Source of the DNA: Candidatus Desantisbacteria bacterium CG1_02_38_46
GTDB lineage: Bacteria; Desantisbacteria; UBA1551; UBA1559
Reading direction: 5' to 3'
Length of the DNA stretch: 14,518 bases
NCBI GenBank assembly: GCA_001871015.1
Contig: MNUO01000079.1
Coordinates: 1 to 14,518 of the forward strand
Shown: positions 1 to 5,829 of the stretch, piece by piece
How the letters are laid out: every line of letters begins with the position of its first letter
Numbering within the stretch: the first letter of the stretch is position 1
The notes under the pieces: model-generated
What the model was told of the DNA's origin: nothing
Database searches by the model: none
What the model saw: only the letters and a program-made list of their open reading frames with translations
Made by a program: the position numbers and the translations under genes

Positions 1-2
1 AA

Positions 3-89
3 GGGTATTTCCGAGGGGAATCGCTAATTTTCATTGATATATCAGTACTTAGGAGATTTGTGCTCGTTAGATTCCCCCCTTCGGCATTT
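3..89 (+). repeat. tRNA-derived att-like direct repeat, copy 1
   Basis: This 87-bp block matches 2288-2374 with 7 mismatches. Its last 20 nt (67-86) read as the 3' half of a tRNA: T loop TTAGATT, T-stem strand CCCCC, acceptor strand CTTCGGC, discriminator A, with no encoded CCA. The sequence 5' of the T loop cannot pair as a T stem, so this is not a tRNA gene but what remains of a tRNA 3' end at the far side of an integrated element. A GCCGAAG acceptor partner is typical of tRNA-Leu. The homology and the tRNA-like parse are seen directly; the att role is inferred. Confidence 0.7.
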
Positions 90-209
90 GTTTTGTCCGA
101 GTAGTGGCAGAGTTTACTCTGCTAATTGTAGCACAGGGCTTTATGCCCTGCCTTCCTCTTTCCCTGTGCGAGAGGACGAAGGTGGGGGGATTATTTTTAT
201 GTAAATCCC

Positions 210-226
210 TTGTGCCAGATTTGTGC
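210..226 (+). repeat. TTGTGCC direct-repeat site, segment A left end
   Basis: TTGTGCCAGATTTGTGC is two copies of TTGTGC(C) with an 11-bp period, about one helical turn. The same double site occurs at 2205-2222, 2490-2507, 4774-4790 and 8245-8262, always in non-coding DNA near a segment end. Arm-type binding sites for a tyrosine recombinase or an accessory factor would look like this; that role is inference. Confidence 0.5.
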
Positions 227-274
227 AATCTGAAACTTGTTGAATCTGTCAAAAAATTTTCTTTTTCCCAAGAG

Positions 275-294
275 AATGGACGGTGTCCCTATTT
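275..294 (+). repeat. REP-like CTGTCCCTATTT unit
   Basis: AATGGACGGTGTCCCTATTT recurs with few changes at 2529-2548 and 9781-9801, and a related longer form sits inside queE at 12591-12674. It resembles the GGGAC/GTCCC repeats associated with REP-associated tyrosine transposases. No transposase is present in the window. Confidence 0.55.
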
Positions 295-376
295 CCTATT
301 ATATTAAATGAATCCGTTGTTTACAATTATTACTCGGCATGACCGATGGAATCAGGTGTGACAAATCAGGATTTAT

Positions 377-405
377 TTGACTTTTAAATCAAGATGTGCT
401 ATAAT
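377..405 (+). promoter_or_regulatory. sigma-70 promoter for the wHTH/MNT gene
   Basis: TTGACT (377-382), a 17-nt spacer and TATAAT (400-405), with an extended -10 TG at 397-398. Transcription should start near 412, so the longer reading frame beginning at TTG 377 cannot be the gene start and the ATG at 455 is preferred. Confidence 0.8.
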
Positions 406-416
406 GTTTTATAAAA

Positions 417-442
417 CGAACAAATGTTCGGAAAATAGAACA
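417..442. promoter_or_regulatory. LexA-like palindrome plus extra half-site
   Basis: CGAACAAATGTTCG (417-430) is a perfect inverted repeat matching the Gram-positive-type LexA box CGAAC-N4-GTTCG. It lies just after the predicted transcription start. A further half-site GAACA at 438-442 makes a second, wider palindrome with TGTTC 425-429. It could equally be the operator for the winged-helix domain of the gene it precedes. Confidence 0.55.
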
Positions 443-454
443 TTGGAGAAAATG

Positions 455-1057
455 ATGAGATTTCATGATATATTAGAGGATATTTTTTCCAGCAAGGTAA
501 AAATATCTGTTGTTAAAATATTGTTTCGGTATCCAGAAAAGAAATTTAGTGGCAGAGAATTAGCGAGAGTTGTTAATGCTTCTCCCTCGAGAGTGTGGGA
601 AATTCTGAATTTTCTACAACGATATGGAATAATTGAAAGTGCGAGGATTGGAAATACAATTGCATGGAATTTGAACAAAAGCAGTATATTTTCAAAAGAA
701 TTAAGCAAGGTTTTTCATTTAGAAAAGAAAATGTTTAGAGATTTAAAACATAAAATAACCCATTTATTCAAAAAACGGTTATTTGTCAAAAGGGTAATAC
801 TTTTTGGTTCAGTTGCTCATGGAAAAGAATCGCCTGAAAGTGATATAGATCTTCTTATTGTGGTTAAGAAAGAAAACGATAAGAAAATTGCAAGAGATAT
901 AATTCAACAACTGAACCCAGTTTTTCTATCTTTATACGGGAATATGATTTCAGAAATTATTTATTCTGAGAAAGAATGGTTGGCAAAGAGAAACACGCCC
1001 CTTGCAAAGAATATAGAATCCAATGGAGAAGTTCTTTTTGAAAGGGAAGCAGCGTGA
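455..1057 (+). CDS. winged-helix/MNT nucleotidyltransferase fusion
   Basis: This 200-residue protein has an N-terminal winged-helix domain (about residues 12-75; the recognition-helix region around ASPSRVWEILNFL) and a C-terminal minimal nucleotidyltransferase domain. The NTase signature GSVAHGKESPESDIDLL starts at residue 118, with metal-binding Asp130 and Asp132. MNT proteins are usually one half of MNT-HEPN toxin-antitoxin pairs, where they modify or neutralise the HEPN toxin; the helix-turn-helix suggests it also represses its own operon. I chose ATG 455 because GGAG at 445-448 gives a 6-nt spacing and an upstream TTG lies inside the promoter. The next gene starts within its stop codon (GTGA), implying translational coupling. 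Regulation is probably through the palindrome at 417-442. Confidence 0.8.
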   Translation: MRFHDILEDIFSSKVKISVVKILFRYPEKKFSGRELARVVNASPSRVWEILNFLQRYGIIESARIGNTIAWNLNKSSIFSKELSKVFHLEKKMFRDLKHKITHLFKKRLFVKRVILFGSVAHGKESPESDIDLLIVVKKENDKKIARDIIQQLNPVFLSLYGNMISEIIYSEKEWLAKRNTPLAKNIESNGEVLFEREAA

Positions 1058-1266
1058 ACAAAATAAAAGTGCACGATATAGTTGTATTGCTTAAGAAAAT
1101 CAAAGTGAAAAATATAGATGAAAAAATAAAGCAGGTCCTATCTATACTTTCTGTAAAAAATCTTGTAGAATATGAAGCAAGAGAATTCAGAGGAAGTGAT
1201 TCAAGGAAAATTATAATTCAGGTAGAACGCTTGTACGTTTGGGTAAACCAACTCCTTCCCGTCTGA
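1054..1266 (+). CDS. small coupled partner of the MNT gene (HEPN-like?)
   Basis: A 70-residue protein starts at GTG 1054, overlapping the stop codon of the nucleotidyltransferase gene. It is charged and mostly helical in appearance. Its second half (around KNLVEYEAREF and RLYVWVNQLL) resembles the C-terminal helices of small HEPN-type proteins found next to MNT genes. No R-x4-6-H ribonuclease motif is present and it is about half the length of a typical HEPN toxin, so it may be a shortened or inactive partner or an unrelated small subunit. The coupling to the upstream gene is seen directly; the family link is a weak inference. Confidence 0.5.
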   Translation: MNKIKVHDIVVLLKKIKVKNIDEKIKQVLSILSVKNLVEYEAREFRGSDSRKIIIQVERLYVWVNQLLPV

Positions 1267-1403
1267 ATTTGATAACAACTTTCGTTTTGTCAAAAAATGG
1301 GCACTGTTTTTTGAATAAAATTACCAAAACTAAATTGGGCGCTAATTCCGATCTAGGAAATGAAGTAGAAACTGAAGATGGAAATTGAGGGTAATCATAA
1401 AAT

Positions 1404-1432
1404 TTGACAACAGAATTCGCAGACAATAAAAC
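1404..1432 (+). promoter_or_regulatory. candidate promoter of the DUF3800 gene
   Basis: TTGACA (1404-1409), 17 nt, then TAAAAC (1427-1432). The -35 is consensus and the -10 matches at 4 of 6 positions. It lies just upstream of the AAGGG ribosome-binding site (1450-1454) of the gene at 1461. Confidence 0.45.
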
Positions 1433-1460
1433 ATTGAAAATGGTTTTTCAAGGGTAACCG

Positions 1461-2027
1461 ATGACAAAATATTATTTCTTTTTGGATGAAACCGGAGACC
1501 ACGGGCTTAACTATGTAGATAAAAACTTTCCACTGTTTCTTTTGTGTGGTTGCCTTTTCAACGAAGGTAGATTACTTGAATTAGAAAAAAGAATGAATGA
1601 CTTCAAAATAAAATATTTTAAAACTACAGAAGTAATTTTACATTCCCGCGAGACAAGAAAATGCGAAGGTCCTTTTCAAATATTATTTGATTTAAAACTG
1701 AAGGCTGATTTTTATGCAGACTTAAATAAAATATTAGAAAAAGCAGAGTATAAAATTATTACTTCTGGAATAAATAAGGAGGAGTATATCAAGAAGTACG
1801 GGAGGGGCGCTAAAGATCCATACAGCATCTCTTTATCTTTTATTATAGAAAGATTGATTTTTTATTTGGATACTTTTGCTAAAGAATCAATTGTGGAAAT
1901 AAAATTAGAAGAAAGGGGAAGAAAAGAAGATGAGATGCTTGCCGCTCATTTCAATATTATAGAAAAGAAAATATATTGCGATAATAATGGTAAATATGAA
2001 GGATGGGGTTTAAAACTATTTCCATAA
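1461..2027 (+). CDS. DUF3800-family protein, internally shortened
   Basis: The start FFLDETGDHG (Asp9-Glu10) and the C-terminal ending EGWGLKLFP are hallmarks of the DUF3800 family, which is common in defence islands and phage-related regions; its biochemical role is not established. The start at ATG 1461 has AAGGG six bases upstream. At 188 residues it is shorter than I expect. The family's usual middle-to-late block with a GLQ-A-DL type motif is missing, while the last 24 residues (165-188) look like a normal family end. This points to an in-frame deletion near residue 164 (about position 1953). It sits alone behind its own promoter in segment A and is probably inactive if the missing Asp is catalytic. 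Confidence 0.7.
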   Translation: MTKYYFFLDETGDHGLNYVDKNFPLFLLCGCLFNEGRLLELEKRMNDFKIKYFKTTEVILHSRETRKCEGPFQILFDLKLKADFYADLNKILEKAEYKIITSGINKEEYIKKYGRGAKDPYSISLSFIIERLIFYLDTFAKESIVEIKLEERGRKEDEMLAAHFNIIEKKIYCDNNGKYEGWGLKLFP

Positions 2028-2035
2028 AATAAAAA

Positions 2036-2058
2036 GCCCCTCTGTTAAACAGAGAGGC
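2036..2058 (-). terminator. hairpin terminator, oriented to the - strand
   Basis: A GCC-x-CTCTGTT / AACAGAG-x-GGC hairpin is preceded on the + strand by AAAAA. Read on the - strand it is a stem followed by TTTTTATTTTA, a classic intrinsic terminator. On the + strand no T-run follows, so termination of the DUF3800 transcript here would be weak. A second GC-rich inverted element (ATCG/CGAT around 2067-2088) follows immediately. No - strand gene reads into it within the window. Confidence 0.5.
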
Positions 2059-2287
2059 TCTCTATCGACCGGGAGACACCCCGATCCTTGATTTTTATTT
2101 CTAATGTAATTATATCATATTTTTAATAAAAAGTCAAGTTTTCGCATTAAATCACGAAAAAAATAACAAAATAAAGGCATAGTGCTATAAGTGGTCTTTA
2201 AAATTTGTGCCAGATTTGTGCCAAGTTCAGACAAAAACAAACACAAGAATATAAAAACAAGTAAAAACAAATAAAAGAATCGCAGAG
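2059..2287. other. non-coding right end of segment A
   Basis: No gene is seen. It contains a small GC-rich hairpin (about 2067-2088), the TTGTGCC double repeat at 2205-2222, and an A-rich stretch (about 2228-2278) with recurring AAAAACA runs that could be bent DNA. Confidence 0.6.
2205..2238 (+). repeat. TTGTGCC double repeat with CAGACAAAAACA, segment A right end
   Basis: TTGTGCC-AGAT-TTGTGCC followed by a TTCAGACAAAAAC stretch. The whole unit (about 2201-2240) is nearly identical to 8241-8280, at the right end of segment C. This links the ends of two different segments and supports one mobilisation machinery for both. Confidence 0.55.
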
Positions 2288-2374
2288 GGGTATTATCGAG
2301 GGGAATCGCTAATTTTCATTGATATATCAGGACTTAGAAGATTTGTGCTCGGTCGATTCCTCCCTTCGGCATTT
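2288..2374 (+). repeat. tRNA-derived att-like direct repeat, copy 2
   Basis: It is about 92% identical to 3-89. The tRNA-like part is 2352-2371: loop GTCGATT, CCTCC, CTTCGGC and discriminator A. It is the boundary between segments A and B. The 60 bp upstream of the tRNA-like part, including ATTTGTGCTC, are shared with copy 1, so the element ends as well as the att core are conserved. Confidence 0.7.
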
Positions 2375-2489
2375 TAGATTTTACCGACAGTAAATGTTTT
2401 TTTATGGGCGAAGGTTTATTCGGAACCCCTATTGCTTTTTTTTCAGTTTTCCCTCGATGATTTTATTTTTATAAAATATTGAAAAATCC

Positions 2490-2507
2490 TTGTGCCATTT
2501 TTGTGCC
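2490..2507 (+). repeat. TTGTGCC direct-repeat site, segment B left end
   Basis: TTGTGCCATTTTTGTGCC: same 11-bp period as the other sites but a diverged 4-nt linker. It lies about 120 bp after the att-like core, matching the position of 210-226 relative to copy 1. Confidence 0.5.
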
Positions 2508-2528
2508 ATATAAAATTCAAAAACTTAA

Positions 2529-2548
2529 AACGGGCGCTGTCCCTATTT
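2529..2548 (+). repeat. REP-like CTGTCCCTATTT unit
   Basis: AACGGGCGCTGTCCCTATTT, close to 275-294 and 9781-9801. It again lies shortly after a TTGTGCC site, as in segment A, so it may be part of the element left end there. Confidence 0.5.
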
Positions 2549-2635
2549 AACATTTTACCATATAAAGAAGGTTGGATTCATGAAAATGGTAAGCGGACAC
2601 CAAAAATGATAAGGACTGCGTGATTACAAAAACAA

Positions 2636-3025
2636 ATGGCTAAAAAATATAATTCCAAAGATTTAATTAAATATACTGTTGCACAGATGAAAAGAAGGCG
2701 CTACGCTACTGCTCATGCGTTCTGGGTTTTCGCCTTTGAGAATTTCCTAGAAGAAGCGTATAAAAAGGTTACAGGTTCAGAGCCAGATCCAAATCTGACA
2801 AACCGAGAAATTACTGATTTACTTGGAAGAAGAGGATATAATTGGAGGCAATTAAAAAATTTAAACTGGAAGAGAAATCAGATAATTCATAACGCTTTTA
2901 TAAACGAAGATGAAAGCGGGGAATTTTCAAGGTTAACAGAAGAATTAGGGTATGTTATATTTAATGATAAAAAATCTCTTAAAGAGAGAAAAGAAGAGAT
3001 AGACACAGAATTGGCTTTGGAATAG
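2636..3025 (+). CDS. HEPN-like putative ribonuclease
   Basis: A 129-residue, mostly helical protein. The segment WKRNQIIHNAF holds Arg80 and His85, which form an R-x4-H motif, the catalytic signature of HEPN ribonucleases. The preceding helix (residues 20-44, with FWVFAFENFLEEAYKKV) is consistent with the HEPN four-helix fold. Such proteins are toxins or abortive-infection effectors. No obvious antitoxin follows; the next reading frame is a remnant. The start at ATG 2636 lacks a clear ribosome-binding site, and an in-frame stop lies five codons upstream. The motif is seen directly; toxin function is inferred. Confidence 0.65.
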   Translation: MAKKYNSKDLIKYTVAQMKRRRYATAHAFWVFAFENFLEEAYKKVTGSEPDPNLTNREITDLLGRRGYNWRQLKNLNWKRNQIIHNAFINEDESGEFSRLTEELGYVIFNDKKSLKERKEEIDTELALE

Positions 3026-3297
3026 GAAAGGAAAACGAAAGGGTTAGAAAGGCGGCTATCAGTGCATTGTTTCTCCGCGACCGCAACAGAACAGTCAGGG
3101 TTTACCTTGATTTTGGGACGGAAGCAATCAAGGAAAGGCTTAAATATTACAACCTTTTGTACGATAAGGATTTCAAAAGTTTGTTTAAAGCATTGTGTGA
3201 TAAATATCCTGGTATAAAATTTTTCAATGTAGAACACTATTCCATTATTACTGAAGAGATTCCTATTATTAAAAGGATTGAGCATCACGCGAATTAG
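3026..3297 (+). pseudogene. unrecognised gene remnant after the HEPN gene
   Basis: An open frame runs from a stop at 2980 to the stop at 3297, but the only usable start codon is TTG 3067, which lacks good ribosome-binding spacing. Residues before that TTG (from about ENERVRKAAISALFLRDRN) read like ordinary protein, so the true start was probably lost or a frameshift separates it from the HEPN gene, which lies in another frame. The C-terminal part is charged and ends RIEHHAN. I do not recognise the family. Confidence 0.35.
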
Positions 3298-3346
3298 TTA
3301 AAAACCGTCTTGATAAAACCAGAAGTTTGTGAAAATTTTCAATAAC

Positions 3347-3375
3347 TTGACATTTACCATAAATTATGGTATAAT
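3347..3375 (+). promoter_or_regulatory. consensus sigma-70 promoter
   Basis: TTGACA (3347-3352), exactly 17 nt, TATAAT (3370-3375). Both hexamers are perfect consensus. The spacer and downstream region are occupied by two operator palindromes, so this is a strong promoter kept under tight repression. Confidence 0.9.
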
Positions 3376-3395
3376 TACCAATAATTATGGTAAAT
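3352..3395. promoter_or_regulatory. twin palindromic operators
   Basis: Two 15-bp near-perfect palindromes, ACCATAAATTATGGT (3356-3370) and ACCAATAATTATGGT (3377-3391), have centres 21 bp apart, i.e. two helical turns. An outer pair, ATTTACCATAA (3352-3362) and TTATGGTAAAT (3385-3395), encloses them. They overlap the spacer, -10 and start of transcription. The obvious binder is the winged-helix protein encoded at 3419. Confidence 0.8.
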
Positions 3396-3418
3396 GTCTT
3401 ATTGTGTGGAGTAATGTG

Positions 3419-3748
3419 ATGCTTGAATCATTGTTTGGCAACCTAACGGTTGAAAAAATTCTTTTTTATCTTCAGGTATACAGGCAGGGATATCCAAAGG
3501 GAATTTCAAGACTTTTTGCTACCCCGGTTAATGGAATCCAGCAGCAGTTAAGAAGACTTGAAGAAGGTGGGATAGTTGTAAGTTTTCTTCAGGGGAGAAC
3601 CAGAATATACCAGTTTAATCCACGCTACCCATTCCTGAAGGAATTAAAGGTACTTATTGATAAGGCACTCGAATTTTTGCCTGAAGATGAAATCAAGAAA
3701 TATTACAGGCAGAGAACGCGTCCGAGAAGGGCTGGTAAACCCCTGTGA
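3419..3748 (+). CDS. winged-helix regulator, probable antitoxin
   Basis: A 109-residue protein with an ArsR/MarR-like winged-helix core: a helical N-terminus (LFGNLTVEKILFYLQVY), a helix-turn-helix around residues 27-50 (GISRLFATPVNGIQQQLRRLEEGG) and a wing near FLQGRTRIYQFN. The tail is basic. I chose ATG 3419 because GGAG at 3408-3411 is seven bases upstream; the frame also opens further upstream but that part lies in the promoter. The next gene starts inside its stop codon (GTGA), so the pair is translationally coupled. It most likely represses its own promoter through the twin palindromes and neutralises the nucleotidyltransferase, as AbiEi does for AbiEii. The antitoxin role is inferred. 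Confidence 0.75.
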   Translation: MLESLFGNLTVEKILFYLQVYRQGYPKGISRLFATPVNGIQQQLRRLEEGGIVVSFLQGRTRIYQFNPRYPFLKELKVLIDKALEFLPEDEIKKYYRQRTRPRRAGKPL

Positions 3749-4308
3749 AAATTGATTGGGCAAAGATTGGAATTCGTGACTTATCAGGTTTAATTTGCGA
3801 AATATTAAGAAAAAAAGGAATAGATGCAACGCTTGTTGGCGGTGCCTGCATTTCAATCTATTCCGATAACAGATACATTTCAGGCGATTTGGATTTTATC
3901 ACTTATTCCTCAACCAAAGAAATAGAAGAGATATTTACACCCCTGGGGTTTCTCAGAAAAAGCCGCAGGCACTTTGAACATCCAGAATGCCGATTTTTTA
4001 TTGAGTTTCCTGCTCCACCAATTGCAATTGGCAATGAACTAATCAAGGATTATCAATCAATAAAGACAAAATTTGGCATAATTCGTATGTTGACACCCAC
4101 TGATTGTGTCAGAGATAGATTGGCGGCATACTTTTTCTGGGGCGATATGCAGTCTCTGGAACAAGCATTGATGGTTGCAAACAGGCAGAATATAAACATT
4201 GAAGTTATTAAGAAATGGGCATTGAAAGAAGGAGCCAGTAAAGAATTGAATAAATTTCTTTCTAAATTAAAAAAGACTAAGACCTCTTCCCAACTGCAAA
4301 CAACTTGA
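3745..4308 (+). CDS. AbiEii-like nucleotidyltransferase, probable toxin
   Basis: A 187-residue protein starting at GTG 3745. It has the nucleotidyltransferase core TLVGGACISIYSDNRYISGDLDF: Gly32-Gly33 and the metal-binding pair Asp48, Asp50. A downstream basic/acidic block, TPTDCVRDRLAAYFFW (around residues 113-128), is the helical motif that follows the catalytic core in this NTase superfamily. It is clearly shorter than the AbiEii at 7261, so it is a distinct subfamily (DUF6036-like). Together with the winged-helix gene it forms a compact operon resembling a type IV-like NTase toxin-antitoxin module. The transferred nucleotide and target RNA or protein cannot be told from sequence. Confidence 0.75.
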   Translation: MKIDWAKIGIRDLSGLICEILRKKGIDATLVGGACISIYSDNRYISGDLDFITYSSTKEIEEIFTPLGFLRKSRRHFEHPECRFFIEFPAPPIAIGNELIKDYQSIKTKFGIIRMLTPTDCVRDRLAAYFFWGDMQSLEQALMVANRQNINIEVIKKWALKEGASKELNKFLSKLKKTKTSSQLQTT

Positions 4309-4364
4309 TGAAATAACGGAAACAGTTCTACTTTTCGCCGGCAGGAAAACAAAGGAAACGTTGA

Positions 4365-4684
4365 ATGTCACATATCAAATACTGGATTCCCTTTTTCAAG
4401 GCAATGACGGGCAGGTGCGATAAATCCGCTACAAAGATTGACGAGATCTGCGAGGAGTGGATAATGTTTTTTAACCCAAAATATACGATAGATGAATTCT
4501 GTTTTGTTTGCAGAGATTGTTCATTAAATCATATTACACTCATGGCAAGGCAACAAGCAGGGATTTCCAGGCGTTATTTGGGATTTCTGCCCAAGCGGTA
4601 CATAAGGAACTATCCAAACTGGTGGAAATGAAGATAATCAAACCGCAAGGAAAGGGCAGGACATCGTATTATATTCTTGTTTGA
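4365..4684 (+). pseudogene. decayed 3' end of an AlbA_2/RecG-like regulator
   Basis: Two frames each carry part of a recognisable C-terminus. One (4365 onward) has the ATKIDEICEEW stretch followed by NPKYTIDEFCFV, matching the end of the ATP-binding domain in AlbA_2 (Schlafen-like) proteins. The other (4511-4684) encodes a good winged helix, ATSRDFQALFGISAQAVHKE and then KGRTSYYILV, ending at TGA 4682. The frame change lies near 4500-4515. The N-terminal AlbA_2 and ATPase parts are absent, so the gene is dead. It sits at the right end of segment B, probably truncated by deletion or recombination. Confidence 0.6.
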
Positions 4685-4728
4685 GGATTGTTAGGACCGG
4701 AGGAGAGGTAAGGTTTCTGTGTAGGCAA

Positions 4729-4752
4729 GGTTGATGATTAGGTTGATGATTA
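4729..4752 (+). repeat. 12-bp tandem repeat, two copies
   Basis: GGTTGATGATTA is repeated twice without interruption (4729-4740, 4741-4752), directly before the segment B right end. No coding role is seen. Confidence 0.7.
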
Positions 4753-4773
4753 GAAATTGGGGAGAAACAGAAT

Positions 4774-4816
4774 TTGTGCCAGATTTGTGCTCGTTCAACT
4801 CCCCCCTTCGGCATTT
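4774..4816 (+). repeat. tRNA-derived att-like repeat, copy 3, with TTGTGCC site
   Basis: TTGTGCC-AGAT-TTGTGC (4774-4790) runs straight into a tRNA-like 3' half at 4794-4813: loop TTCAACT, CCCCC, CTTCGGC and discriminator A. Here the T loop fits the canonical TTCRAnY best of the three copies. The upstream 60 bp shared by copies 1 and 2 are missing except for AGATTTGTGCTCG. It marks the boundary between segments B and C. Confidence 0.65.
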
Positions 4817-4863
4817 TCTTGCACTCGTCAGCAGTAGTTACCGTCGCAGAAAGGAGCATAGAT

Positions 4864-5791
4864 GTGGATACAGAAAAAGGAGAGAACTTGAAGAATAAGC
4901 AAGCAGAACAACAAAGTTCTGGCATAGAAAAGAATAGCATTGCCATTTACCGCACTAAAGATGGGAAAACCGAGATAGAAGTTAAACTTAAAGAAGAAAC
5001 AGTTTGGTTGAGTCAGATTAAGATGGCAAGACTTTTTGATAAGGTGGTACCTACAATCAATGAGCATATAAAAAATATTTACAAAGAGAAGGAATTAGAA
5101 CAAAAATCAACTATTCGGAAATTCCGAATAGTTCAAACTGAAGGTGGAAGACGAGTAGAACGTCCTATCGATTTCTATAACTTAGATGTAATTATATCAG
5201 TTGGCTATAGAGTGAAATCGTTAAGAGGCACCCAATTTCGTATCTGGGCAACTAAAACATTAAAAGACTATTTGATTCAGGGTTATGCTGTAAATCAAAA
5301 AAGACTTTCCGAGCAGTCAGTAAAACTAAAAGAACTTCAAGATACAATAAAATTCATAAAGACCAAATCCAGCCATCCTGAGTTATCAGACCAGACCCAG
5401 GAACTTTTAAATATAATTAACGAATATGCAAATTCACTCACACTTTTATACCAATATGATAAAGGAACGCTTAAAGAAATCAGGGGTAAAAAACCAGAGT
5501 TTATTTTAACATATAAAGACAGTCAAAAATTGATTGTTTAAGTCAAAGCAAGTCTTGCGAAAAAAAGTGAAGCCACAAACTTATTTGGACAGGAAGTAAA
5601 TCACAAATTTGATGGCATTATCGGTGCCATATATCAGACCTTTGACAAAAAAAGAATTGTACCAAGGTATATCAGAAAAAGCAGCAAATTTACTTTACCT
5701 GGTAATTAAAAACCATCCGTTTGTTGACGGCAATAAACGCATAGGTTCTTTGCTATTTATCTACTTTTTGGAGAAGAACCATTATAACTAA
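4864..5791 (+). pseudogene. broken RhuM-Fic (death-on-curing-like) gene
   Basis: The first part (GTG 4864 to TAA 5539-5541) is a RhuM-family protein: the blocks EVKLKEETVWLSQIKMARLF, FYNLDVIISVGYRVKS and TQFRIWATKTLKDYL are diagnostic. The same frame continues after the stop with family-like sequence (LFGQEVNHKFDGIIGAIYQTF). It then needs a +1 shift at a run of seven A (5647-5653), after which the Fic motif HPFVDGNKR appears. It stops at 5791, well short of the usual C-terminus. Fic domains AMPylate or phosphorylate target proteins. With a stop, a frameshift and a truncation the full protein cannot be made; a RhuM-only product of about 225 residues is possible. AAGGAG at 4851-4856 favours GTG 4864; TTG 4888, with AGGAG upstream, is an alternative. 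Confidence 0.75.
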
Positions 5792-5829
5792 ACAAATTGG
5801 TGCCGGCCATAAGCAAAAAGGATAAGAAA

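Larger units (their letters stand above)
90..376. other. non-coding left end of segment A
   Basis: I find no convincing gene here. It holds two mutually exclusive hairpins (134-139 with 145-150, and 131-138 with 162-169), a TTGTGCC double repeat at 210-226 and a REP-like unit at 275-294. The open frames on both strands follow the repeats and resemble no protein family. Confidence 0.6.
2375..2635. other. non-coding left end of segment B
   Basis: No complete gene is visible. It holds a TTGTGCC double repeat (2490-2507) and a REP-like unit (2529-2548). A short open stretch with ribosome-binding-like AAGG and ATG at 2580 encodes only nine residues. Confidence 0.5.

Noticed and set aside
67-252. 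A - strand reading frame ending in a peptide starting MPKGG, also seen at 4638-4946
   Set aside because: It is the reverse complement of the tRNA-like 3' half. Such peptides are a known translation artefact of tRNA ends, not genes.
5640-5660. Programmed frameshift at the A7 run in the RhuM-Fic gene
   Set aside because: The needed shift is +1, the zero frame does not fit the usual -1 heptamer, and an in-frame stop precedes it and a truncation follows. Decay or an indel is simpler.
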